Below are positions 22,338-31,608 of a DNA stretch of 64,000 nucleotides, in pieces (within the stretch, counting starts at the first letter, position 1; every line of letters begins with the position of its first letter). The notes beneath the pieces are model-generated. The model made no database searches, was not told the DNA's origin, and saw nothing but the letters and a program-made list of their open reading frames with translations. The DNA is from an uncultured Rhodospirillales bacterium (GTDB lineage Bacteria; Pseudomonadota; Alphaproteobacteria; Rhodospirillales; UBA2165). The stretch spans positions 186,001 through 250,000 of the forward strand of contig CAJXKD010000001.1 in assembly GCA_913055735.1 (NCBI GenBank), written 5' to 3'. Position numbers and translations under genes: made by a program.

Positions 22338-23267
22338 ATGGACAATAACGCGGCGACGCCAGCAACCATGACGGCCGCGCCGTCGAGCTACATGCTCGGC
22401 GCGGCATTGACACTTGTCGCTGTCTTCTTCTTTACCTCTTCCCATGGCATCGTTCGCCTATTGGGCGGCGGCCTGCATCCGTTCGAGATTGCCCTCTTTT
22501 CTAACGTGTTCTCCGTCGTCTTTTATCTGCCATGGCTGATGCGGTCAGGCATCAGCGCCATGCGGACGCAGAAACTGCGCGTCCACGTCATGCGCGCCAT
22601 CGTCAACGCGGGTGCTTTGATAACCTGGTACGTCGCACTTGCGATCATGCCCTTGGCGGATGCGGTCGCGCTTGCGCTGACCGGCCCGCTGTTCCTGACC
22701 GCGGGCGCCATCCTTATTCTTGGCGAACACGTCGGAATTCGGCGGTGGGTGGCGTTGATGGTCGGCGCCTTAGGAGCCCTGATCATCATTCGCCCAGGCT
22801 TTCAGGAAGTCAGCATCGGCGTCGCTTTCGTCCTTGGAAACGCGACATTGGGCGCGGGCGCCAAACTATTTGCGAAGCATCTTACGAAATGGGATTCGGC
22901 GGCCGTATGTGGTGTCTACGTCGCCTTGCTGCAAATTCCGATTACGTTGTTTTGCACCTTGTTTGTCTGGCAAACGCCCAACTTGGAACAACTCTTCTGG
23001 TTGGTGGCCGTCGGCCTCATGGCAGGCGCGGCGCAGTTGATCATGGTTCAGGCTTATAAGTACGCGGACGTCAGCGCCGTCGAGCCATTACATTACACGC
23101 GCCTCATTTGGGCCGCGCTGATCGGTTATTTCGTGTTCTCGGAATTGCCCGACATCTGGACCTGGGTCGGTGGCGCCGTCATCGTCGCGGCAACGACATA
23201 TGTTGCGCGGCGCGAGGCTAAAGCGCGACAGCGCCTTCTCGAAGCTGCCCCTCCTGTCGCCGAGTAA
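22338..23267 (+). CDS. DMT superfamily transporter (EamA family)
   Basis: This 309-residue inner-membrane protein has about ten hydrophobic segments arranged as two five-helix EamA repeats. Typical blocks are WYVALAIMPLADAVALALTGP (20 residues from 102) in the first repeat and a matching VQAYKYADVSAVEPLHYTRL near 238-257 in the second. Such proteins export or import metabolites, often amino acids or their analogues; the substrate is not visible. It is divergent from the thiamine-diphosphate enzyme gene, with a 214-base gap for both promoters. No strong ribosome site precedes the ATG, and a second Met at residue 11 is possible. Confidence 0.9.
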   Translation: MDNNAATPATMTAAPSSYMLGAALTLVAVFFFTSSHGIVRLLGGGLHPFEIALFSNVFSVVFYLPWLMRSGISAMRTQKLRVHVMRAIVNAGALITWYVALAIMPLADAVALALTGPLFLTAGAILILGEHVGIRRWVALMVGALGALIIIRPGFQEVSIGVAFVLGNATLGAGAKLFAKHLTKWDSAAVCGVYVALLQIPITLFCTLFVWQTPNLEQLFWLVAVGLMAGAAQLIMVQAYKYADVSAVEPLHYTRLIWAALIGYFVFSELPDIWTWVGGAVIVAATTYVARREAKARQRLLEAAPPVAE

Positions 23268-23320
23268 CCGCAGCCAAGCTTTCCTGTCGCCGAATTTGCG
23301 CTGGCCACGCCCGGCCGATA

Positions 23321-24361
23321 GTGTTCTATTTTGGCCCCATGGCAAATGGCGTCAAAAAGGCCAACGGGCACCGCCCGAGCGGACTTCTGCATCTTTTGGA
23401 TCCTTCATTGCGGCTGGCCCCCCATCCCCGCCAGGAGGACGTCGACTTTGAACTCGACAAGGCATTGTCCACCGTCTTCCGCCTTTCCTCTCATGTCCCC
23501 GAAGAAGCTTTTTCCGCCCAAACCCTCGGAACCGAACGCGAAGGCAATGCGGTCGTTATCGGCGACAATGGCTTGCTCCTGACCATCGGCTATCTGGTGG
23601 TCGACGCCGACGAAATTACCTTGCATGGCGCCGGCGGGCGCTCCTTCGGCGCCGAATTGTTGGGATACAACCACGAAACCGGTTTTGCGGTTATCCGCGC
23701 GTTGGAAGAACCGGGGGTCATGCCGCTGCCGCGGGGGAACTCGCACGCATTGGCGGAACACGAAAAGGTTATTATCGCTCCCTATGGCGGCACCGATCAT
23801 TCCATCGCCGGCACGGTTGTGTCGCGGCGCGAGTTTGCCGGCTCCTGGGAATATTTGCTCGACCACGCCATCTTTACCGCACCGATCCACCCCAATTGGT
23901 CCGGCGCCGCCCTGATCAACGACAAAGGGCATCTTGTCGGCCTTGGCTCACTATGGGTCAACGACGCAAAAGCGGGAGAACAGGACAGCCCCGGCAATAT
24001 GTTCGTCCCCATCGACCTGTTGGAACCGATCCTCGACGATCTCATAACCACCGGCTTCGCCAAGGCGGAACCCCGTCCATGGCTCGGCATGTACACTTCC
24101 GAGGCCATGAAACGGCTGTTCGTCTCCGGAGTCATTCCCGATGGACCGGCAGACGTCGCCGGAATAGAGTCCGGCGATCTGGTCACCGGCGTCGATAATC
24201 ATCCCGTGGAAAGCTTGGGCGAGATGTATCGTCACATCTGGAGCCAGGGGACGGCCGGCGCGGAAGTGTTGCTCAACATTCACCGCAACGGCGGCGACAT
24301 GGACATCAAAGTAGTGTCGGACAGCCGCTATCGGTTCATGCAGCAACGGCGGCAACACTAA
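23321..24361 (+). CDS. HtrA-like protein with PDZ domain, catalytic residues lost
   Basis: The 346-residue protein has an S1C/HtrA-type protease fold (about 45-240) followed by a PDZ domain (about 250-335, PWLGMY to LLNIHRNG). At the three catalytic positions the sequence reads Tyr91 (LTIGYLVV, where proteases have the TNNHV histidine), Gly121 (HETGFAVI, where the aspartate sits) and Ser194 (PNWSGAAL in place of PGNSGG). Two of three triad residues are gone, so it is probably a pseudo-protease that binds protein tails or acts as a chaperone. No signal peptide or membrane helix is evident, which suggests a cytoplasmic location. The GTG at 23321 is taken as the start; an ATG six codons later is equally plausible, and neither has a clear ribosome site. 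Confidence 0.85.
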   Translation: MFYFGPMANGVKKANGHRPSGLLHLLDPSLRLAPHPRQEDVDFELDKALSTVFRLSSHVPEEAFSAQTLGTEREGNAVVIGDNGLLLTIGYLVVDADEITLHGAGGRSFGAELLGYNHETGFAVIRALEEPGVMPLPRGNSHALAEHEKVIIAPYGGTDHSIAGTVVSRREFAGSWEYLLDHAIFTAPIHPNWSGAALINDKGHLVGLGSLWVNDAKAGEQDSPGNMFVPIDLLEPILDDLITTGFAKAEPRPWLGMYTSEAMKRLFVSGVIPDGPADVAGIESGDLVTGVDNHPVESLGEMYRHIWSQGTAGAEVLLNIHRNGGDMDIKVVSDSRYRFMQQRRQH

Positions 24362-24399
24362 CGCCGGCGCGAAGTCTGTCGCAAACAACGGCGGCATCA

Positions 24400-24417
24400 T
24401 TGTGACCGCCGTCACAA
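24400..24417. promoter_or_regulatory. CRP/FNR-family operator
   Basis: TTGTGACCGCCGTCACAA is a perfect palindrome with the exact CRP core TGTGA-N6-TCACA. It lies about 100 bases before the next gene on the plus strand. Confidence 0.6.
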
Positions 24418-24516
24418 ATTCTACTTACTTATTAGATGATATAATCATCCATAAGATTTGCGCCGGCCGCGGCGCCCGTGAAGATCGTGTGTGAACAAGA
24501 TCGGAGGAGGAAATCG

Positions 24517-25404
24517 ATGAAAGCCGTTTTGTATGGTCTTGGCGCCATCGCCGTCATTGTCGTTGTGGTCGTCGTCGGGGTCTTTTTCTTTTCGGGAAAC
24601 ATCGTCAAGACCGCGGTTGAGGAACTGGGGCCGAAACTCACCCAAACCGAGGTGAAACTCGACAAGGTGGATCTGTCGCTCGCAGCGGGTGCAGCCTCGT
24701 TGAGCGGCTTGCTGATCGGTAATCCGGAAGGTTTCAACACCCCTCATGCCTTCAAACTGAACAATATCCGTGTCCGGATTGACACCGGTACGCTCGGCAG
24801 CGACACAATCGTGATCAAGGAGATCATCATCGATCAGCCGGACGCCATCGCGGAATTCAAAACCTTCGCCTTCAATCCGGTGCGCGCGAGCGCGTCCGTC
24901 CAGGAGGCCATGCAGAATTCAAACTTCATGACCATCCAGCGCAACGTAAACGCATTCGTCGGTAAATCCGGCGGCTCAAGTAAAGCGTCGGGCGACAGCG
25001 GTGAAGGCCCCAATTTGATCATCGAGAAATTCCGCATGAACGATCTACGGGTACGTGCCGTGTCGCAAAGCGGACTGCCGTTGGATCAGACGTTGCCGCC
25101 CTTTTCCATCTCGCTCAACGATATCGGCAAAAAGGAAAACGGCCTGAAACCCGAAGCCATCGCGGCCATCCTTATCCCGCGCGTCCAACAGGCGGTGATG
25201 AACGGCATGGCCGGTGATCTTCAGAAAGCCGCCTTCGATGTCGCGAAGACCGTCGGGGGAATTGCGACCGAAGGCGCCAAGGCGGCGACAGAGGGTGCCA
25301 AGAAGGCCGTTGAAGGCGCGGGCGGTATGATGGAGAAAACTCTGGAAGAAGGGGCGAAAGGCGCAAGCGACGCCCTGAAGGGTATTTTCGGCGGCAATAA
25401 ATAG
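24517..25404 (+). CDS. Membrane-anchored hypothetical protein (AsmA/DUF748-like)
   Basis: The 295-residue protein starts with one membrane helix (about 6-26, very rich in valine) and then a periplasmic region with LSGLLIGNPEGFNTPHAFKL (about 65-84), a pattern seen in AsmA-like and LEA-like proteins of the envelope. The last 70 residues are a low-complexity amphipathic repeat of the type EGAKxAxEGAKKA (about 246-290). The ATG at 24517 is chosen because GGAGGAGG lies seven bases upstream; the frame is open 13 codons earlier. A perfect CRP-type palindrome sits about 100 bases before the start. I do not recognise a specific function; a link to envelope lipid transport is only a guess. Confidence 0.8.
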   Translation: MKAVLYGLGAIAVIVVVVVVGVFFFSGNIVKTAVEELGPKLTQTEVKLDKVDLSLAAGAASLSGLLIGNPEGFNTPHAFKLNNIRVRIDTGTLGSDTIVIKEIIIDQPDAIAEFKTFAFNPVRASASVQEAMQNSNFMTIQRNVNAFVGKSGGSSKASGDSGEGPNLIIEKFRMNDLRVRAVSQSGLPLDQTLPPFSISLNDIGKKENGLKPEAIAAILIPRVQQAVMNGMAGDLQKAAFDVAKTVGGIATEGAKAATEGAKKAVEGAGGMMEKTLEEGAKGASDALKGIFGGNK

Positions 25405-25407
25405 CTC

Positions 25408-26079
25408 CTAAGGCGCCGAGATCGCTTTGACGTACGCAGCGGGCCCGGCCGGCCAGGATGTACACACCTGCCAGGCCGGATCGGCGCGCAATTTCAGCCA
25501 CGCCGGTGCCTGGAGAGCACCTTGGTCCGCCAATTGATGAACAATCATGTGCTTCGGCGTGCCCTCCATGACGAGATAGCGTTTCATCCGGACCACCTCT
25601 TTTATGTCGGCGAGGGCTGGCAGGTAGACAGTTTCGAACCAAATATTGAAACCTTGAACGTCGGCATCTGCTAGGTCGAAACGGTCGACCCAAAGGATGT
25701 CGGCCAATCCGGCACCCGGGTTCTTTTCCAAGGCGGGCCCGACCATACCGAGGGTATAGCGGTCTTGGTTCTTGAAACGCTGATGATAGGCCGCGTCCCG
25801 AGGGGCACGCACCTTACGTAACCCCTGATAGGGCGCCCCATAGAGATCACCCAACTCGGGGGTTTCGTAGATCGTGAGGAATTGCTGGGCGCTTGGCGAT
25901 CCGGTACCGGGCAGAAGATCGAAGCTACCGCAGGGCCCGAAGCCGATATCGTGCCGCGGCGGAAACATGTCCTCGGCGAGAAACTCGCGGAATTCAGCCC
26001 ACCATTGCGGGTCGAGATCGACGAAAATCGCCAACAATCCTGTTTTCTGGCCGGTTTTATGACCGGTGTTCTTGACCAT
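25408..26079 (-). CDS. Hypothetical protein, no recognised family
   Basis: The 223-residue protein has no signal peptide or membrane helix. Its layout suggests two repeated alpha+beta halves: residues 13-110 open with LLAIFVDLDPQWWAEFREFL, and 125-215 contain ADILWVDRFDLADADV and FNIWFETVYLPALADI. Such repeats are seen in dimeric alpha-beta barrel proteins (EthD or antibiotic biosynthesis monooxygenase-like), but I cannot confirm this. The ATG at 26079 has AGGG upstream; the frame is open far beyond it, but that part is antisense to typA. It is convergent with the CRP-preceded gene, three bases apart. Confidence 0.78.
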   Translation of the reverse strand: MVKNTGHKTGQKTGLLAIFVDLDPQWWAEFREFLAEDMFPPRHDIGFGPCGSFDLLPGTGSPSAQQFLTIYETPELGDLYGAPYQGLRKVRAPRDAAYHQRFKNQDRYTLGMVGPALEKNPGAGLADILWVDRFDLADADVQGFNIWFETVYLPALADIKEVVRMKRYLVMEGTPKHMIVHQLADQGALQAPAWLKLRADPAWQVCTSWPAGPAAYVKAISAP

Positions 26080-26238
26080 TCGTGACCCTATCCTTGAACA
26101 AGTCTTTGAATCATAACGCCTCCTTAACACCGTGATCATATTAACTTTTTGCATGCCCGGCGAGATGAGACAGCGCTTGCCACGTGCCATGGCGTGGGAT
26201 AAGCCCTCGCCGCAACGCCCAGACAGAAAGAACACAGC

Positions 26239-28065
26239 GTGACCGAATTTCGCAATATCGCCATTATCGCCCACGTCGACCACGGCAAAACCACCATGGT
26301 GGACGAACTCCTCAAGCAATCGGGCGTTTTCCGTGCCGGCCAGCAGGTCGCCGAACGCGCCATGGATTCCAACGATCTGGAACGCGAGCGCGGCATCACG
26401 ATCCTGGCCAAGTGCACCTCCGTGGAATGGCACGGTACCCGCATCAATATCATCGATACGCCGGGCCACGCCGATTTCGGCGGCGAGGTGGAACGCATCC
26501 TCAGCATGGTGGATGGCGTACTGCTGCTGGTAGACGCAGCCGAAGGCCCGATGCCGCAAACCAAGTTCGTGCTCGGTAAGGCGCTGGCTTTGGGGCTACG
26601 GCCGATCGTCGTGATCAACAAGGTGGACCGCGCCGACCAGCGCGCCCATCTGGTACTGGACGAAGTCTTCGATCTGTTCGCCGTGCTCGATGCCGATGAA
26701 AACCAACTGGATTTTCCGGTTCTCTATGCCTCGGCCAAGAACGGCTGGGCGGCGGAAGAACCCGAGGGACCGCAAGAAAGCCTGACACCGCTCTTCGAAC
26801 TGATCATCGCCCACGTACCGCCCCCCGAGGCCGACAGCGATGGCCCCTTCACCATGCTGGCAACGACGTTGGAGGCCGATCCCTATTTGGGACGCATCCT
26901 GACCGGTAAGATCACCAGCGGCGCGGCGCGCATCAACATGCCGGTCCATGCGCTGCGTCCCGGCGAAGGCGAGATCGAGGACGCCCGCCTGACCAAGCTT
27001 CTCGCCTTCCGCGGCCTCGAACGCGTGCCCGTCGACCAGGCCGAGGCCGGCGATATCGTCGCTGTGGCCGGATTAGCGGAGGCGACCGTCGCCGACACCT
27101 TGTGCGCGCCGGAGGTCACAGAGCCGTTGAAGGCCCAGCCCATCGATCCGCCGACCCTCGCCATGACCTTCTCGATCAATGACAGTCCACTCGCGGGCAC
27201 CGAAGGCGATAAGGTGACCTCGCGCATGATCTGGGAACGCCTGCAGCGCGAAGCGGAAAGCAATGTCGCGATTCAGGTATCGCAGACGGCGGATGCCAAT
27301 GCTTTCGAAGTCGCGGGACGGGGCGAACTGCAGTTGGGCGTCCTGATTGAAACCATGCGTCGTGAAGGGTTCGAGTTGTCGATCAGCCGGCCGCGCGTCG
27401 TCTACCAAACCGACGAGAGCAGCGGCCAGCGTCTGGAACCCATCGAAGAAGTGACCATCGACGTCGACGAGGAGTTCGCGGGTGCGGTGGTGGAAAAGCT
27501 TGGCAAGCGCCGCGCCGATCTGCTGGAAATGAAAAGTGGCGAGCGGGGCAAGCAACGTCTTGTCTTCCACGCGCCGTCACGGGCCCTGATCGGCTATCAT
27601 GGCGAATTCATGACTGACACAAGAGGCACTGGTGTTTTGAACCGGGTATTCCACGGCTATGCCCCTTATCGCGGCGCCATCGAAAGCAGACGTGCCGGTG
27701 TCCTGATTTCCCTTAGCGAAGGCAAAGCGATTGCCTATGCGTTGTGGAATTTGGAGGAGCGTGGTCCCTTGTTCATTGGCGCCGGCGAACGCGTTTATGG
27801 CGGTATGATCATCGGCGAACACAACCGGGGCAGCGATCTCGAAGTGAACCCGCTCAAGGCCAAGCAACTCACGAATATTCGGGCTTCCGGCAAAGACGAT
27901 GCCGTCGACCTGACCAAGCCGCTGGAAATGACTCTCGATAAGGCGATCGCCTATATCGGCGAGGACGAACTGGTCGAGGTCACGCCCAAAAGCGTCCGCC
28001 TGCGTAAACGCTATCTCGATCCACACGAGCGCAAACGCCATTCCAAGAAAGCCGAGGTGGCGTAG
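26239..28065 (+). CDS. typA: Ribosome-associated translational GTPase TypA/BipA
   Basis: TypA is an EF-G-like GTPase that helps assemble 50S subunits and is needed for growth under cold and stress conditions. The 608-residue protein has G1 AHVDHGKT (about 11-18), a switch I segment RERGITI, G3 [12 protein letters not shown] (about 74-85) and G4 NKVD (near 128-131), followed by beta-barrel, EF-G-like and TypA-specific C-terminal domains ([19 protein letters not shown] and [12 protein letters not shown]). The start is the GTG at 26239, where the alignment to the family begins. An osmC-like gene follows three bases after its stop. Confidence 0.97.
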   Translation: MTEFRNIAIIAHVDHGKTTMVDELLKQSGVFRAGQQVAERAMDSNDLERERGITILAKCTSVEWHGTRINIIDTPGHADFGGEVERILSMVDGVLLLVDAAEGPMPQTKFVLGKALALGLRPIVVINKVDRADQRAHLVLDEVFDLFAVLDADENQLDFPVLYASAKNGWAAEEPEGPQESLTPLFELIIAHVPPPEADSDGPFTMLATTLEADPYLGRILTGKITSGAARINMPVHALRPGEGEIEDARLTKLLAFRGLERVPVDQAEAGDIVAVAGLAEATVADTLCAPEVTEPLKAQPIDPPTLAMTFSINDSPLAGTEGDKVTSRMIWERLQREAESNVAIQVSQTADANAFEVAGRGELQLGVLIETMRREGFELSISRPRVVYQTDESSGQRLEPIEEVTIDVDEEFAGAVVEKLGKRRADLLEMKSGERGKQRLVFHAPSRALIGYHGEFMTDTRGTGVLNRVFHGYAPYRGAIESRRAGVLISLSEGKAIAYALWNLEERGPLFIGAGERVYGGMIIGEHNRGSDLEVNPLKAKQLTNIRASGKDDAVDLTKPLEMTLDKAIAYIGEDELVEVTPKSVRLRKRYLDPHERKRHSKKAEVA

Positions 28066-28068
28066 CCA

Positions 28069-28491
28069 ATGAAAGCACGCGTCAAATGGGTCGAGGAGCG
28101 TACCTTCCTCGGCGAGTCCGGCAGCGGCCATACGGTCGTCATGGACGGCGCGCCCGATGCCGGCGGACGAGATCTCGGGGTTCGGCCGATGGAAATGCTA
28201 TTATTGGGGCTGGGCGGCTGTACGGCCTACGATGTCGTCGATATCTTGCAAAAATCGCGCGAACCCGTCGACGACGTGGTGATCGAAATCGACGCCGAGC
28301 GTTCCGACGATATCCCTAAAGTTTTTACCCGCATCGCCGTCAAATACATCGTCACGGGACGTGGCCTGAACCCCAAGAAGGTCGAGCGAGCGGTACACCT
28401 GTCCGCCGACAAATATTGCTCCGCCTCGGTCATGCTCGGCGCCACCGCGGAGATGACGCATGATTTCGAGATCGTCGAAACCGGCCAATAA
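28069..28491 (+). CDS. OsmC family peroxiredoxin-like protein
   Basis: The 140-residue protein belongs to the OsmC/YhfA family of thiol-dependent peroxide reductases. Two conserved cysteines are visible: Cys51 in LLGLGGCTAYDVVDIL and Cys117 in SADKYCSASVML. These usually reduce organic hydroperoxides, or in the YhfA branch have an unknown thiol role. It begins three bases after typA and is probably translated from the same message, a stress-linked pairing. The gap downstream contains a hairpin but no clear terminator. Confidence 0.92.
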   Translation: MKARVKWVEERTFLGESGSGHTVVMDGAPDAGGRDLGVRPMEMLLLGLGGCTAYDVVDILQKSREPVDDVVIEIDAERSDDIPKVFTRIAVKYIVTGRGLNPKKVERAVHLSADKYCSASVMLGATAEMTHDFEIVETGQ

Positions 28492-28765
28492 ATCGAATTC
28501 CGGTTGCCGGAATGTCGCTGAATTACAGAGTCCTGCCCCCGGACACGCCTGAATTCCTGCACCCTTAGATTAGCAACCTTGGATTCAAAGGTTGCGAAGC
28601 AACTCCCTAAAGCGCAGACTTCTAAACATACCGGCACCGAGAATGCCGGCCGCAAAGGTGACCGCGGCGAGGAGGACTAGGTCTAGTCTCTTATTTTGCT
28701 TGTTGTATCTCCCGCTGCAGGCACCCGGACATAGGACGGGCGAGTATCAACTGGGAGTTATGCAT
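28492..28765. other. Gap before the solute-binding protein gene, with small palindromes
   Basis: GCAACCTT (28573-28580) and AAGGTTGC (28588-28595) form a perfect eight-base hairpin without a T tract. GACTAG-GT-CTAGTC at 28675-28688 is a perfect palindrome about 80 bases before the next start and could be an operator. No gene is seen. Confidence 0.4.
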
Positions 28766-30316
28766 ATGTTGAAGAAACTCGGAACAAGCGCGGTTGGCAT
28801 CGCCGCCGCGGTAACAGTGCTGGCCTCCGGGCCGGCGTTGGCGCAGAAGTCGAAAGACACCCTCCGCGCCGTGTCAGAGCAACCGATTTCCCTGCTCGAC
28901 AGAATTTACAACCCGCAGCCGGCAACCACTCTGATGACCAGCGTCGTGTTCGACGGTCTGCTCCAATACGACCCGATTGCACGCAAGATCGTGCCCAACT
29001 TGGCAAAGTCGTGGACTCGCATCGACGAGTACACGGTCGAACTCGATCTGCGTGATGATGTCACCTTCCATAATGGCGACAAGTTCACCGCCGACGACGT
29101 GGTGGCGACTATCGGTCACATGATCGATCCCACGACGCAGTTCCGGTTCAAAGCCAACCGCTATGGCTGGATCAAAGCCGTTGAGAAGGTTAGCGACTAT
29201 AAGGTCCGTGTCATTGCGAAGAAGCCTTTTTCCCCGGCTTTGATCAAACTGGGCAACGATACGCTGATGCACCCGAAAGGTCCGTTCCTGGCCAATCCGA
29301 AAGAGTTCGGCAAGAACCCGATCGGGACCGGCCCCTACCGGGTTGAGCAGGTGGATTCCACCGACGGCGTGATCATGAAGAAGTTTGACGACTTCAAACT
29401 GCAAGCCTCCTATCGGCCGGAAGCGAAAATCGGCACTGTCGAGATCAAGCCGGTGACCGATCGTCAGACCCAGTTCGCGCGTTTGATGGTGGGTGAGCAG
29501 GACCTCATGTCGAGTGTTCCAGCCGACGAAGCCGATGCGCTGGCTCAGAACCCCAATCTCAAGGTAACAGTCATGGACACCGTGTCGTTCAGCTATATGC
29601 AGTTCGACTCGGCAGACCGCGGCAAGATCGGTTACCTCAAGGATCCGAAAGTCCGCTTAGCCCTGTCAATGGCCGTCAACCGGGAAGCTATCAAGAAGGC
29701 ATTGACGCCTGCTGCAGCACACAATATTCCGCTGCCCGGCGGCATGTGTCACAAGTGGATTAACGCATGCGATTACTCCACTAAGCTGCCGGCATACAAT
29801 CCGGAAAAGGCCAAGCAGCTTCTCGCCGAAGCCGGCTATCCGGACGGGTTCCCGCTGGAACTGACTTCCTGGGGTGCCGTCGGTAAGATCGCCGAAGCGG
29901 TTGTCGGCGATCTGCGTAAGGTCGGCGTCAAGGCAAGCCTCGATCACGTCACCTACGGCGTCTATTCCAAGAAGCGCTCGGCGGGCAAACTGCAAACGCT
30001 GATCAGCTATTGGGATAACGCGGGTGGCCAGCCGGACATCGACAACACCATGGGCTTCTTCTACCTCCCGGGTGTCCGCGACTACATGCAGGACAAGCGG
30101 CTTCACGAAATGACGGGTTTGACCCGTGCGGAGTTCGATCCGGAGAAACGCCAAGCTCTCGTGCGCGAAGCTATGGATCGGGTGACGGAAAACAACTACC
30201 TAATGCCGCTCATTTCGGTACCGGCCGTGGTCGTTCACAGCAAGGATGTCGTCCTGCACAACAACCACAAGAGCCCGGAAGGTTATCTCTACAACTACAT
30301 GGAATGGGCTAAGTAA
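28766..30316 (+). CDS. ABC transporter substrate-binding protein, family 5 (peptide type)
   Basis: This 516-residue periplasmic protein belongs to the DppA/OppA family (SBP_bac_5), which delivers peptides, nickel or other solutes to an ABC permease. A signal peptide is clear: MLKKLGTSAVGIAAAVTVLA followed by a cut after ALA near residue 28. The family block LAKSWTRIDEYTVELDLRDD with VTFHNGDKFTADDVV lies near 74-110, and GTGPYRV near 188-194. The ATG at 28766 was chosen because TGGGAG is eight bases upstream; an ATG two codons earlier is too close to it. No permease or ATPase genes follow, so it is an orphan or serves a transporter elsewhere. A strong terminator follows. Confidence 0.92.
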   Translation: MLKKLGTSAVGIAAAVTVLASGPALAQKSKDTLRAVSEQPISLLDRIYNPQPATTLMTSVVFDGLLQYDPIARKIVPNLAKSWTRIDEYTVELDLRDDVTFHNGDKFTADDVVATIGHMIDPTTQFRFKANRYGWIKAVEKVSDYKVRVIAKKPFSPALIKLGNDTLMHPKGPFLANPKEFGKNPIGTGPYRVEQVDSTDGVIMKKFDDFKLQASYRPEAKIGTVEIKPVTDRQTQFARLMVGEQDLMSSVPADEADALAQNPNLKVTVMDTVSFSYMQFDSADRGKIGYLKDPKVRLALSMAVNREAIKKALTPAAAHNIPLPGGMCHKWINACDYSTKLPAYNPEKAKQLLAEAGYPDGFPLELTSWGAVGKIAEAVVGDLRKVGVKASLDHVTYGVYSKKRSAGKLQTLISYWDNAGGQPDIDNTMGFFYLPGVRDYMQDKRLHEMTGLTRAEFDPEKRQALVREAMDRVTENNYLMPLISVPAVVVHSKDVVLHNNHKSPEGYLYNYMEWAK

Positions 30317-30336
30317 GCTTCCATGTGACTTTTGGA

Positions 30337-30370
30337 CCGGCGGCGAGCCTTCGCCGCCGGTTCTTTATTT
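30337..30370 (+). terminator. Intrinsic terminator after the solute-binding protein gene
   Basis: CCGGCGGCGA, loop GCCT, TCGCCGCCGG then TTCTTTATTT: a ten-base perfect stem with a T-rich tail, 20 bases after the stop. Confidence 0.9.
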
Positions 30371-30405
30371 CGACGGCAACGTTTCTTGATGGAGAAGATG
30401 AAAAA

Positions 30406-31551
30406 ATGAAAACATCGAACGGCAAACACGGCCCCTTCCGCGCCGACCAGGTCGGTAGCCTGCTTCGCCCGCAGGAACTCAAGGATGCGCGGGAGAAAAA
30501 GAAAAACGGGGAATTAACGGCCGAAGCCCTCCACGAGCTCGAGGACAATCTGATCCGCGTCGCCGTTAAAAAGGAAGAAGAAACCGGCATGCAAGCCGTG
30601 ACCGACGGCGATTTCCGCCGCCAATCCTGGTCTGGCGATTTCCTGACGTCCATCGGCGGCGTCGGCACGATGTCGGCTCCGGGCACGACCGGCCAGACCG
30701 AGACAGAGGTCGGCAAAGTCGTCAAAAATTGGAACCCTCCGACCCCGACGACCACCGCCAAACTGAAATGGCCAGAAGGTGGTATCCAGCATGAGTCGTT
30801 CGAGTTTCTCAAAAGCGTGACCAGCCATACGCCCAAGGTCACCGTCCCCTCGCCCAGCATGCTCCACTTCCGGGGCGGCCGCGGGGGCGTCGACGAAAAA
30901 GCCTATCCAGACATGGAAGAATTCTTCGACGATGTCTCCAAGGTTTGGCGTTCCGAGGTGATGGACCTGGCCGCCGCCGGCTGCCGGTACGTTCAATTCG
31001 ACGACACCAACCTCGCTTATCTTTGCGACGAGCGCCTGCGCGCCCGCGCCCGCGAAATTGGCGAGGATCCGGATCAGCTGCCGCACCTCTATGCGCGGCT
31101 GATCAACAATGCCATTGCCGATCGCCCCGACGACATGGCGATCACCATTCACCTGTGCCGCGGCAACTCGCTTAGCCGCGGCCATGCCGAGGGCGGCTAT
31201 GAGCCGGTCGCAGACGCGATCTTCAACGAAGTCAAAGTCGACGGATTCTTCCTCGAGTACGACGACGAAAGGTCTGGCGACTTCAAACCGCTGCGCTTCG
31301 TCCCCAAGGGCGGCCCGCGCATTGTTCTTGGCATTGTCACGTCTAAGTTCGGCGAACCGGAGAGTAAAGACGACCTGAACCGACGCCTCGACAACGCGGC
31401 ACAGTACATGCCCGAAGATCAGATGTGCATTAGCCCGCAATGCGGCTTCGCGAGCCATACGGGCGGCAACATCCTGACCGAGGACCAACAATGGGCCAAG
31501 CTGCGCTTGTGCGTTGAAATGGCCGAGCAGCGTTGGGGCAGCGCCGTTTAA
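30406..31551 (+). CDS. MetE C-terminal-like (cobalamin-independent methionine synthase II) protein
   Basis: The 381-residue protein is like the C-terminal catalytic barrel of MetE and its archaeal relatives. It starts FRADQVGSLLRPQELKDARE (about 11-30), typical of this single-domain subgroup. Zinc ligands are visible as HLCRGN (about 247-252) and the late Cys in ISPQCGFAS (about 342-350). Paralogues of this kind often act on methyl donors other than methyltetrahydropteroyl-glutamate, and several occur in alphaproteobacteria without being the main methionine synthase. The ATG at 30406 follows GGAGAAGA; the frame is open earlier but overlaps the upstream terminator. A two-way terminator follows. 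Confidence 0.9.
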   Translation: MKTSNGKHGPFRADQVGSLLRPQELKDAREKKKNGELTAEALHELEDNLIRVAVKKEEETGMQAVTDGDFRRQSWSGDFLTSIGGVGTMSAPGTTGQTETEVGKVVKNWNPPTPTTTAKLKWPEGGIQHESFEFLKSVTSHTPKVTVPSPSMLHFRGGRGGVDEKAYPDMEEFFDDVSKVWRSEVMDLAAAGCRYVQFDDTNLAYLCDERLRARAREIGEDPDQLPHLYARLINNAIADRPDDMAITIHLCRGNSLSRGHAEGGYEPVADAIFNEVKVDGFFLEYDDERSGDFKPLRFVPKGGPRIVLGIVTSKFGEPESKDDLNRRLDNAAQYMPEDQMCISPQCGFASHTGGNILTEDQQWAKLRLCVEMAEQRWGSAV

Positions 31552-31575
31552 CGCGCTTTACACGTAAACGATACA

Positions 31576-31608
31576 AAAGGCCGGGAGCGATCCCGGCCTT
31601 TATTTTTT
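31576..31608. terminator. Bidirectional intrinsic terminator
   Basis: AAAGGCCGGGA, loop GCGA, TCCCGGCCTTT with T residues after it on the plus strand and TTTTGTAT on the minus strand. It serves the convergent methyltransferase and marR genes; its right edge touches the marR stop. Confidence 0.88.

Noticed and set aside
23321..24361. Calling this an active DegP/DegQ periplasmic protease
   Set aside because: The catalytic His and Asp are replaced and there is no signal peptide.
28573..28595. A terminator after osmC
   Set aside because: The hairpin is perfect but no T tract follows on the plus strand, so I list it only as a palindrome.
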